Source: Amblyomma americanum (taxonomy: Eukaryota > Arthropoda > Arachnida > Ixodida > Ixodidae). From it: a DNA stretch of 64,000 bases. Every line of letters starts with the position of its first letter. Within the stretch, counting starts at the first letter, position 1. The notes under the pieces were generated by a model. It searched no databases. It was not told the DNA's origin and worked only from the letters and a program-made list of their open reading frames with translations. A program made the translations under genes and the position numbers. Shown in pieces: positions 35,520-46,746 of this stretch. The stretch is taken from NCBI RefSeq assembly GCF_052857255.1, contig NC_135505.1, positions 48,235,507-48,299,506 on the forward strand. The letters run 5' to 3'.

Positions 35520-35645
35520 TGTTACGTGGTGGCAAGCCAAGGAAAGCACGACATGATGACAGAATGAAGATATGATTTAATGGCTCAAGGGCCTAGCGCG
35601 AGCACTCCGTCCCGCTCCACTGCACTCTTCTTCGTCTTCATAACA
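35520..35645 (-). repeat. TRIM LTR copy 2
   Basis: 126 bp with intact TGTTACG...CATAACA ends. In the minus orientation it would be the 5' LTR. Confidence 0.85.
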
Positions 35646-36422
35646 ATATCATCCATCACCAAACTCGTGCCACAGCGCACTCATGATACTAGTCTCTTCA
35701 TCCTCAACGTATACAGCCACCCGAAGTGCCTGCAACACGACTTTGACCTACTATTCACGCTTGCCAAGCAAGTCGCATACAAGTGCCCCTTCCTTATTGT
35801 AGGGGATTTCAACGCACCGCACACGGGCTGGGGCTACAGAGCCGACACCCCGAAGGGGCGCAGCGCATGGCTCGCAGTTCAGCAGGCCAGCTTCTCCCCT
35901 TCTCGCAGACCCCACAATCCCTACTCGCAACGGGAACAGCATCAGCGCAGACACTACTCCTGACATCACCTTCACCCACCGCCTCTCTCACGCTGCGTGG
36001 TACACCCAGGAGAATTCGGGTAGTGATTACTACATTATCCAGACTCTCCTACAAGCAGACCCAACACATAGAACCTTTCGTGATGCTACCACCCCGAAGT
36101 GGGACTCGTTGCGCACCTCCCGAGCGGCCCACACTCTACACACCATCTCAGACATAGCTACTTAATGCTACCAGCTCCGGCATGACGTCCACGCCATGTC
36201 AGAGGACTGCCCTGCAGACGCGATGGATTCCCATCTCTTGCACCTAAGGGAGGCCAAGGCGACTCTCGAATGGAGGTGACGGTGACAGCGTTGGAATAGA
36301 ACACAGACGCCGGCTCGCACGGCTCAACAAAAAGATTGAGACGCATGCTGCAACTCGGTCTGGCTAAAATTGGGAGTCCCTCTGTAACAAGCTGGATGGC
36401 AGCATGAGCCTGCCCTAGACCT

Positions 36423-36614
36423 TTTTTTTTTCTTTATTGCCTGGCTTTGACACAGAAAATTGCACATAACAAACAATCAACAAAAGACCAACGCTATGTA
36501 CACCCGACTCGAAGTCAGCCAGCATGAGTCTGGCTTCGTCAGAAGGCCGCAGCGGAGCCTCCGGAGTGGCTCTCAAGACTAGAGCCACTCTGTACACTGC
36601 GTGAATTTTAAGTT
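36423..36614 (-). mobile_element. 192-bp polyadenylated retro-insertion with 18-bp TSD
   Basis: The segment is flanked by perfect 18-bp repeats TGAGCCTGCCCTAGACCT at 36405-36422 and 36615-36632. On the minus strand it ends CAATAAAGAAAAAAAAA, an AATAAA signal plus poly(A), the hallmark of target-primed insertion of a polyadenylated transcript. A 60-codon minus frame (36597-36415) is open across it but matches nothing I recognise. It may be a 5'-truncated LINE, a SINE or the 3' end of a processed host transcript. Confidence 0.85.
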
Positions 36615-36770
36615 TGAGCCTGCCCTAGACCTGAAACCTATTCCGCCATCTCATTGATTCGACTCAGTCCAAGACACACCAGAAACACAACCTCATAAAG
36701 AGCTCATGCACACATCCGAGGCCTCCCCGCAGGAACTCCTCGAGGAGCTTGGTGATCAATACTTCCCCGC

Positions 36771-37640
36771 ATGTCCCTCCGCAGACCACCTGACTACACA
36801 GGCTCCCCCAACGAACTTCTCGACCAACCGATCACCGAGGCGAAAGTGAGGGCGCCACTTCAGCGCCTCAACGCGTACTCAGCACCTGGCCCCGACGGAG
36901 TGCACAACAGGGCACTACGTAACCTCCATTCCCCCTCCGTCATAGTCCTAACCGACTACAATGAATGCTGGCTGCGCGGCGCTCTCCCACCTCACTGTAA
37001 AGACGCCAAAGTAGCTTTTACTCCCAAATCCAGCAAACCACTGCTCCCCGCTAACCTCCGTCCCATCTCTCTTACTTCTTGTGTGGGAAGGCTCATGGAG
37101 CACGTTCTCCAGCCGCTGCACAGCCGCTATTTGGAGAACAGCAACCTTATGCCTTCGTGCATGTTCCGTTTCCGCCCGGGTTTATCCACACAGGACGTTT
37201 TTCTGCAACTCAAGCATCACATCCTTGACTCCCCGCGTGCGACACCAAGGCTATCTCGGCGTCGACCTAACAAAAGCTTTCGACAACGCTACCCCCGCAG
37301 CAATCCTAGAAGGCCTCCACGTCCTAGACGTAGGCCCGCGGTTGTGCAATTGCGTCCGCGATTTCCCCTTTAAACGAACAGCACCACTAACTATGGGCAA
37401 CCACCGGCTGTCCAGCTGGGGACGCGGGGAACTCCTCAAGGTGCTGTACTGTCTCCTATCCCCTTTAGTATAGCCCTTCTCCGACTCCCCTACCACTTCG
37501 TCCAAATACCCAACGTACATTTCAGTCTCTATGCTGACGACATCACTGTCACGGCTGATGGAGGCAGTGATGCCAGCATGGAGCACAACCTACAGTCAGC
37601 CTTCACCATCATCCACTCATACGCTCACGCACGCGGCCTA
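36771..37640 (+). pseudogene. LINE-B reverse transcriptase remnant
   Basis: RT blocks in order: APGPDGVHNRAL, FTPKSSKPLLPANLRPISLT, CVGRLMEHVL, FRFRPGLSTQDVFLQL, VDLTKAFDNATP, then GVDL and SPIPFSIALL, and YADDITV at 37530-37550 (catalytic Asp pair intact). At least three frames are needed, with shifts near 37235 and 37430. RNase H relics follow at 38290 (LIWTPAHAGLLGGEDV). Confidence 0.78.
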
Positions 37641-38660
37641 GCCTGCTAGCCTTCTAAATCCGAACTCTTCTTCTACCGCCCCAGGCCGCGCGGCCCCACC
37701 AACCCTCCCATTCCCTCAATCCAGGAAACCACCCAAATCCCCTGGTCTCCAAGATTCGCATCCTGGGCCCAGTCCTCCACTCCAACGGCGCGCATGGCTA
37801 CGCCATCCATCCCAACTCTCCAGACCCAAGCCCAGATAGCCACACGTATCATTCGGTGCGTGGTTATTCGGCGCGCCTGTTTAGGAGACCGGAACACTCT
37901 CCGCCTCATACAAGTGTCCATCACTAGCCGCACGGCGTAGTCATTTCACTACCTCCCCCTAAATCAGAAGGAGCGGGACCACATCAACGCGCTCCTCAGG
38001 AGCTGCACGAAGGTCGCCCTCCGCCTACCCGCCAGCACCTCTTCTACCCGGCTCCTCAACCTCGGTACCCACACGCGTTTGAGGAGCTGGCACAAGCAGC
38101 CCTAACAGCACAGCTGACTTGCCTGTCGAGTATCGCGGCAGGCAGCAGTCTATTCTGTCAGCTAGGCATTACCCGTTTCACTCGCTCTCATCTCCATTTA
38201 TGCCACCAAAATTCTCTCTGACTAAAATGTGCCAATGCAATTTCGCCAAACGCCTGATATCCCGCACCACCGCCCGGCTTCTACGCTTCTGGCACCCTAC
38301 CTACTCCGTAGCCCTTATCTGGACACCCGCACACGCAGGCCTCCTGGGTGGTGAGGATGTCCAATCTTTCGCCTGAGGTCTTACTTTCAGGGCCGGAGTT
38401 AGACCTCCTCCACCATCCCAGGAGCGTCAGCTTACGTTGAAAGATATTCTTACTGACTACCGAGATACCCGGCGCGTTTACGCACCACCGACTCTCTCCC
38501 TGACATTAACCCAGGCCTCCCACAGGCGCGCCGACTCCAGTCCCAAACTGCTCCGTACCCTAATCGCCTTCATTCCCGCTAACCCGATGACTTCCTTTCT
38601 TCTTGTAAGCGCTGCGGGAAACCGGGAGACTTCCTTCACGTCCTAGGGAGGGTCAGCAAA

Positions 38661-39363
38661 TTTTTCGAGGTGAGGGTGAAGAAGAGGCGGATAACTTTTC
38701 AAACTGTGGGTGAGAGAGGGCCATGGATTCAAAAGTGAAAGTGAGAGAGGAAAAGTAAACATGAGAGCATATGCCCCCCTCTGGAACCAATGCATGCTTT
38801 CCACAGCATTCGAGGAGCTCTGACTAGAAAGTCAGGGCAACCTGCCATACTGAGTCACCAAATGAAGTACAGGCCTATCAGCGTAATTAAATCAAAGAGC
38901 ACCATGCCTTAATGGTTTACAATTAAGTAGTGAATGTTGTGGGAGTCTAATGAAAATTCTTTCTTCGATGTAACACATCTCAAAATATATACATTCCCAG
39001 CAAATAAGAAACATTCTCTATTATTTTGGCTGCTTAAAAATTAAGCAATTCGATCCTCATGTTTGAAGAAGTTTTTATCTCTAAAAAGTTCTCAAAAGAT
39101 AACGTTCCTGTAAGTCGTGTGAAAAAATATTTGCTCCTGTCTGCACCTGCATTTTCTTGACTCGTTTTAAAACCCGTCGCCCAGGAACTTTGAAACGCGT
39201 AACATGAAGGCTGTTTTATTAAACGTGTTGCACCATCACGACCTTTTAAAACGTCACTGGCTGGGCCCCCACTTTACAATGCGCTGCACAAGCCTGAAGG
39301 AAAACAACGTCCCGCAAGGCTCGGTTCACATTTTGCTGTTGGCTTCACACAAACATTCGGCCT
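38661..39363. other. Unassigned DNA after LINE-B
   Basis: AT-rich, with no coding motif. The first 100 bp may be LINE-B 3' UTR. Confidence 0.4.
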
Positions 39364-39605
39364 AGTCGCCGCACTGCCTCAGTGGTTATAGCGCTCGGTT
39401 GATGGCCCGAACAACACCGGTTTGATCCCGGCTACGGCGGTCTAATTGCGATGGCGGCAAAATTCTGGAGGCCCATGTACTATGCGATGTCAGGGCACGT
39501 TAAATAACCACAGTAGCTGGAAATTTCTGGAGCCCTTCATTACGGCGTACATCATAGCTTGAGGCGCCATAGGACAATAAACCCTTATAAACCATAAACA
39601 AGCCA
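39364..39605 (+). repeat. tRNA-derived SINE, type 2
   Basis: The head GCCTCAGTGGTTATAGCGCTC matches a tRNA A-box region and GGTTTGATCCC a B box. The body includes ATGTCAGGGCACGTTAAATA and GGAGCCCTTCATTACGGCGT, and it ends near AAACCATAAACAAG. From memory this layout is common in ixodid ticks. SINEs are Pol III-transcribed and mobilised by LINE proteins. Confidence 0.7.
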
Positions 39606-39701
39606 AACAGACATTTGACAAGAAACGCGCTGCCAGAAACTGAACAGAACACATGGCATGATTTTTTGTAGTAACCACAAATCCGCCCTCAAACTTTTTT
39701 A

Positions 39702-39905
39702 AAGCGTAAGCATTACTGCTCCCGTCCGTAGCTTCTTCGCCATGTGCGCGAGCTCGACCTTCAACCGAGGAGAAATAACGTGACAGCTATGACGTCACTC
39801 AGCCGCTGCTGCCGAAACTGAGCGCTCGCCTCTGCCTAGTCACCTGAAAACCATGATAAAACTCAACCGCAGCTCCGCCGGAGCAGTGCGCTCTCTCTGT
39901 CTAAA
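39702..39905 (+). repeat. Dispersed repeat of unknown class, copy 1
   Basis: Shares an ordered series of blocks with 50889-51060: AAGCATTACTGCTC / AAGCGTTACTGCTC, TCCGTAG, CGTGAC, ATGACGT and GCTGCCG. No terminal repeat or Pol III box was defined. Confidence 0.45.
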
Positions 39906-40779
39906 TTAATTCCGCTACATCTCAACCGGTGCCAATGGAATGCTACAGCTTAACAGCAACAATCGCTATGGATGATCCAGGCGAGACGCCTCGTGAACTC
40001 TCTGCGTCTCAGGAGACCGCCGCGGAAGAACTAAATGTCAATCATTACCAACAAGCAACAACCAAGTCTAGCCACGCTTTACCAGGCTTAACTTTCAAAC
40101 TTCCGCTTTGTATACTTAGGTTTAGCCGGTTTAAGCTTTTGCATAATTTTTTTCGTGGATACAACTAATTCTGCTCGAACGGAGTCAAGTCTCACATGGC
40201 AGACCGATAGCAAATAAAAGAATAAGTGACATATAGAAAAAAAAACAACAGAAAACCATCTGTCGTAAAACAGGCGCATTAGTTCAAGCCCCTCTCCTTT
40301 ACTCGCCAGGACAAATTCGTCCTGTTGCACCTTTTGCATTTATAAGCACATACAAAAACTGCGAAAGCGCTATGTAGCCGCTGAACGTGTATGCATGAGC
40401 AATACAGCACTTGCATAGCATACAAGAATTTCCTTTAAAAAGTTGGTTTTGAGGATAGGGCAAACAAGACGCCTTGTTTCCAGATCCTGAAAAATACGCG
40501 GATGGCATGGGGCGCGTTTCGGTAACACTAGAGAAGCGGAGGGTCCGGCAGCGTGCTTGGAGCGCCCTACACTCGACCGCAACGGAGTTGGCCATTGCGC
40601 CGGCTCTTACTAAACAGCAGGGCAAAATTATCGTGATTCATAGTCAGCGATTCAAAACATTCACGCGGGCAGCATATAAGCCATAGCAGTACGAGTGTTG
40701 GCCGGTGTCCCACCATTTTAACAACAGGTCCCGCTCATTTGGACACTGGCGCACCGAGAGTTGAGGGGAAAGAGGAAGC
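39906..40779. other. Unassigned DNA
   Basis: Short frames only; no motif or repeat structure that I can support. Confidence 0.4.
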
Positions 40780-41110
40780 GCATATTGAGGCCCGAGGAAG
40801 AGCTACCTTCCGGCATCCCAGTGGCATCTCATACGCAACCCCGTCCCCCTCGCGCGATAAGGAGCCTCTACGGTTAACCCGCTGCTTTATAGCAAGTGGC
40901 AGCCGGAGATGCAAGCGTTGCGAGGACATAGCGGACTTGATCCATATGATGCGAACGTATCCTAGCTTTGGAGGACCTGACAGAAATAATGTCCTGGCTG
41001 GCACTGCTTCTCAAGTCGGAAGAACAAGGACAACGTGAAGTTATCCGTCTCGCCCTGGCCGCTGCTGAGATCCACGAGATCCCGGTCGACGGCTGAGTGG
41101 ACGAGTGGAT
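40780..41110 (+). mobile_element. LINE 3'-end fragment (Cys/His tail)
   Basis: Encodes SRRCKRCEDIADLIHMMRTYPS and, in another frame, QREVIRLALAAAEIHEIPVDG before a stop at about 41094. This is the C-x2-C...H tail and terminal helix that ends the ORF2 of related LINEs. It directly precedes the endonuclease start of LINE-C, giving a head-to-tail junction of two copies. Confidence 0.6.
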
Positions 41111-41129
41111 GACACCTTCACGGCCAGCT

Positions 41130-42549
<1,420 letters not shown>

Positions 42550-42777
42550 TATTCGACAATCATGCGGTATATGATGACAGGGAGCCCGGAGTAAAATCTG
42601 CCCAATGACAGCTTGACAGAGCCCTGGACCCCCTACATTCTGGCTGCAGCAATGAAGGCCGAAATCAGGGCAACGCAAGCAATCACGAAAAATCAGTTCA
42701 AGGTGAAAAACTACACGATCACAAGAAATAAAAAAAACACCAATAAAACATTAGCACAGCTACACATGGTCACTTTT

Positions 42778-45655
42778 TCATATCACTGGGAGGTGAGTAA
42801 ACATGCAAAAACCAATAGCACAATCACAAAATATGCGTTCAAGAAGAAGAAAAAAAGACAATAAAAAAACAAAAAAAACTTGTATGTGAGAAAGGAATAG
42901 TTCTGTTAAACGTTTGTGTGATATATCTTGCAAATTTATGTCCTGTTCTAAAAGTTGGTTCAGTATTCGCGGCAGCCTATTTTGTAGCGTATGTAGACCG
43001 TAGTTAGTTCGATACGTTTTGATTTTCCATTGACTCCTGCTTCTTGTTTCATACGTCGGAGTGTGATTGTCTAATTCTGCTAGCGTTTGAACGAAGCGTG
43101 TGTGATAAGATAATTCTTGTTTGAAAGCTCGACACAGACGATAAGGAAACATGTTCGGTATAGGAATTATTTTATGCTTTGGGAAAAGTTCAGCGGTGTG
43201 ATAAGACCGCGGTACGTTTTCAAGAAGGCGCAGAAAACTTTTTTGTAGCACGTGAATCTTTTGCAGGTTTTTCTGAGTTGTAGCACCCCAGACCAAGCCA
43301 CAATAATTAAGGTGAGAATTAAAAAGGGAGTGATAAATTAAGAGCATCACAGATTTTGGGAGTACTTGACGATTACGGCAGAGAAGACAAAGAATTTGAA
43401 TAATTTTGTGGTTATATGTCTTGAAGGACCTTAAAGATATAGTTTTTCTCAAATGGGCTAGTTTGTTTTTAGAGTGGAAGATTACAAATTTCGTCTTTGA
43501 GATAATTATTTTTAACGCGTTTCTCAGAGCCCATTGATACAGTTGCTCTAACGCGCGGTTTGGTCTATCTACCAACTCATCTATGTTGTCCCCAGATATC
43601 AATACAGTAGTGTCATCCGCATAAATAACAAATTTTACGAGCGGTACTGCACAAACAATGTCATTAATGTACGTATTAAAAAGAAAAGGACCAAGTATAC
43701 TGCCTTGGTGAACGCCAGGGCAGACGGGCTGCATTTCAGATGTGAAACCATGTAATGTAACTGCCTGTTTGCGAAATTCTCAATATGATTTTATTAGTGA
43801 GACTGCGTGCCCGCGAAAGCCGCATAGTTCTAACTTACGGAGTAGCAAATTGTGATTAATAAGATCAAAAGCTTTCGTGAAATCAATAAAGATTCAATTA
43901 CTATTCTGTTTTGTTCAAGCTCCGTCAAAACGTGTTCTTTCTGGTCTATTAAAGCAGATTCTGTGGGTAAGTATTTTCTAAAACCAGATTGAGAGCTAGT
44001 AAATATATGGTAATCAGACTCAAAAGAAATAAATTGCTAATAGATAATTTCTTCAAGTAATTTAGAAAATATAGGTAGTATTGATATTGGCCTGTAGTTG
44101 TTCACTTCGTTTCTATCACCTTTTTGTAGAGGACAGAAACACGTGCACACTGCATACCACTAGGAAAGACAGCATTTGAAATACATACATTCGTAATATG
44201 CGTAACACAAGAAAAAATAAGGTCAAAAATGAACTGGATCGGCTTCATTTGCATCCCGTTGACATCACAAGCCATAGAGCAGTTTATCGCATGAAAAATT
44301 GTGAATACTTCAGCTTCATCAACAGGTTTAAGAAATATAGAATTTGGAACTCTATTCACATCCCTTAGGTCGTTTTCAACAAGAACAGCGCTGGAGACAC
44401 TAACAAAGTGTTTATTAAATGTTTCTGCTAAATCCAGGCCTGAAATTTTAATATCATTTATTTTAATTGAAGAAATCGCATTTTGAATAAAATTCCGCGC
44501 TAATAAATTATTCATCTTTTTCCACATGAGATCTGAGCGGCCATTAGTTGAAGCAAATTCAGTAGCATAATATTCATTTCTAGCCTTTTTGAGTTCTTTG
44601 TTAAGGCGGTTCCGGTATGTCTTAAATGTATTGAAGTCATTGGCTTCTCTTGTTTTATTAAAGTTATGATAGAGCCTATTTTTGAAGCGTATCTTCATAT
44701 TAAGTTTGGGGGTCAGCCAAGGCTTGCGAAAGAGCCGATTCCGCTTCGCAGTTTTCATAGGGAAACTTGCTTTGTATAATGGCTTTAAAATGTGCAGGAA
44801 CTCGTCATAAGCTTTGTTTGGGTCGCTCAGTGAAAACATAGATTCAAAACTGGTGCTTTCAATTTTATGGCTAAACATAGATAAGTTATTGTCAGTTATT
44901 GCTTGGAAAAGGTAGGCTTGGTTGTTGCGCTTGACATATTGTTTTCTAAAGCAAAAGAATACAGGCATGTGCCCCCTTTTGTCATCTACAATGACACCGT
45001 ATTTAGCCATATTACGGCCAATGTTTGTGACAAACAGGTCAAGCAAGGATGTTGATCTAGGCGTAATACGCGTTGGTAGCTGGATTACATTATAAAAGCC
45101 ATTTGAATTCATTAACAATTCCAGATTTGTCTTAGCCGCGTCATTACTTAACATATTAATATTTAGATCTCCAAGTACAAGTGTCAGACATTCATCACAT
45201 GCAAAGGTAAACAAAGATTCCAAGAAATTAAAAGACGTTTCAACTTTTGACTTTGGAGGCCGGTAGCACACCACGAAAAGAGTAGAGTCCAATAACACGG
45301 ACAATACTTCGTGGTCAAAAGCACACTCTGTAAACAGCGGTAGTAAGTCAGGCTGCCATTCTTTCCCGACCAACATGCAGACACCACCACCACGTCCAGT
45401 ATCACGATTTAGATAGAATGTCTGATAATCTGGTAGGCGGAAAACATCAAGTTCGTTCGTACACCACGTTTCTGTGATCATGATGATGTCAAATGACATA
45501 CCAATGCCATCGAAGAAGGCATTTAAATTTGCATCTTAATTTCTAACAGATTGGGCATTAAGATGTATACACTTAAACGCCTTTCGGAACTCTGCACCTA
45601 GATACCTTACAAACTGGCTTGGACTTATGAACGATGCATTGCTAACGTTAGCCAT
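42778..45655 (-). pseudogene. LINE-D ORF2, endonuclease and reverse transcriptase
   Basis: The start is chosen at ATG 45655, 45 bases after the ORF1 stop; this frame runs into the endonuclease block KCIHLNAQSVRN. It then shows MITETWC, GGGVCMLV, VVCYRPP, LVLGDLNIN and LDLFVTN. An in-frame TAA near 45537 interrupts it before a 465-codon open stretch (45499-44102). The first RT blocks (44105-43735) contain several frame breaks (YRPISILP, SQSGFRK). The rest is a 318-codon open frame (43734-42778) with GVHQGSILGPFLFN and IYADDTTVLI (YADD at 43612-43623). Recently decayed but inactive. Confidence 0.82.
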
Positions 45656-45700
45656 TAGGAGGCACGAGAAACAAGAGAAGCAAAGCTGCCGTTTGCAAAC

Positions 45701-46608
45701 CTAAGACTGCTCGTCAAGCTTGCCGACTTGAGACGCAACAATCGCTGGCGCGCCGTCGATTTTCCGAGTAAGGATTTTGCCATTAGAGTGCCAGACATAC
45801 TTGTAGCCCTTAGTTTCTGCCCATTTTTTAACTACTGCAAGTAGCGAGCGGCTACGCTTAGTTAGATTTTCGAGCACGCGTACTTCACTGTTGGTATCAG
45901 AAATATTCCGTCCGTTTGACCACCACTGATCTCTGCTGGTGTGCTTCGTGAAGCGACAGATAATACCAGGAGTTTTATCTCGGCTTGGTGGCAAGCGGAG
46001 GATATCTGTCACGTCAGCATCAGTAAACAGTGGTAGGCTACTTTTGTCAGCAATAGCATTCAGCTTATCCAATAGATTTTCGTTATCTTCCAGTGGTACT
46101 CCGTGAATCTCCAGATTTTCTCGGCAGCTGCGCCACTCAAGATTGTCAAGTTCATGCACGAATGACTCAGCTTTACTGGCAGCTGATTCAAGTTTTTCTA
46201 CTTTGGCCCTGATTTTCCTAATGTCTAGTCATTTTTCTCGGTTCGGTTCAGCAACTCTGTCATTTGATCCGACATGAATTGAACAGAAATCTCAATTCCA
46301 TCAACTTTTTCTATGAGTGGCATCAAAACATCGAGCTTTTCATTCATTGCTGCAAGCATCGCCCAGACATTTTGAAGGTTAGGCTCATTTTCAGTCTTAT
46401 CTAGTTGTTGGGAACGAGATTTCACCCCCTTACACTTTGAACACTTCCAATTTTTTCTATATGATTCACCTTTCGATTTCAGAGTTGATTCGGATACGCC
46501 AGCACATTTACCTTTATGGTGCTCAGATTCACACATACTACAAGAGACACTGTCATTGGGATCAGTTATGACCTGTTCACATTCACTACACTCAACAGAG
46601 GCAGACAT
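45701..46608 (-). pseudogene. LINE-D ORF1, PHD-like finger, coiled coil and RRM-like protein
   Basis: Starts MSASVECSECEQVITDPNDS. Its N-terminal 60 residues hold a Cys/His array (CSEC, CSMCESEHHKGKC, WKCSKC) matching a PHD-type zinc finger. A coiled-coil-like stretch with LQNVWAMLAAMNEKLDVL follows. A one-base frameshift lies near 46225. The C-terminal part (46159-45701) has NLEIHGVPLEDNENLLDKL, DILRLPPSRDKTPGIICRF and RTKRSRSL-like basic sequence, resembling the RRM-like and C-terminal domains of LINE ORF1 proteins. Function: RNA binding and chaperoning. Confidence 0.75.
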
Positions 46609-46746
46609 GGTATGGCACTTGGCAGCAGCAGAGGCAACAGTAGCAGCGTGGAATTTACAGCGGGTCAACGAGAAAAATGTATCACCAACCTGTAACGATA
46701 CAGTAGACGGGATCAAGCAGTGTTCCCACGGCTCCTGCTGCTGCCT

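Larger units (their letters stand above)
34934..35645 (-). mobile_element. TRIM-like non-autonomous LTR retrotransposon
   Basis: Two 126-bp direct repeats (34934-35059 and 35520-35645) differ at three positions and have TGTTA...TAACA ends; the left copy begins TTTTA. They flank 460 bp with no coding capacity and are bounded by ATAT (34930-34933 and 35646-35649), a 4-bp TSD. The minus orientation is preferred: TGG occurs 2 nt inside the 35520 LTR as a candidate primer-binding site, and a purine-rich GAGGACCGGGG adjoins the other LTR. Small size, no ORF and short LTRs define a terminal-repeat retrotransposon in miniature (TRIM). Proteins must come from another element. Confidence 0.82.
34681..36160 (+). 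pseudogene. LINE-B endonuclease, interrupted by TRIM
   Basis: N-terminus: LTIWQWNCRGFGSKRGLLHQL and PDVLALQEPSNP (34700-34810), the first catalytic blocks of an EEP-type endonuclease. The 712-bp TRIM then intervenes. After it the domain resumes with FILNVYSHPK, LIVGDFNAPHTGWGY (35790-35835), DTPKG and an S-D-Y-Y/I-I block (36020). The enzyme would nick target DNA to prime reverse transcription. Confidence 0.75.
32995..38660 (+). mobile_element. LINE-B, near full-length RNase H-bearing LINE carrying two later insertions
   Basis: Order on the plus strand: ORF1 with zinc knuckles (about 33005-34680), endonuclease (34690-36160, split by the TRIM at 34934-35645), linker with the 192-bp retro-insertion (36423-36614), RT (36771-37640), RNase H relics (38290-38370) and a Cys/His tail (CKRCGKPGDFLHVL, 38600-38640). 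Many stops, but the order is complete, making it the most complete two-ORF copy of its type in the window. No TSD was identified. Confidence 0.78.

Noticed and set aside
39364..39440. Possible functional tRNA gene
   Set aside because: A and B boxes are present, but the downstream body matches a SINE and the acceptor arm does not pair properly.
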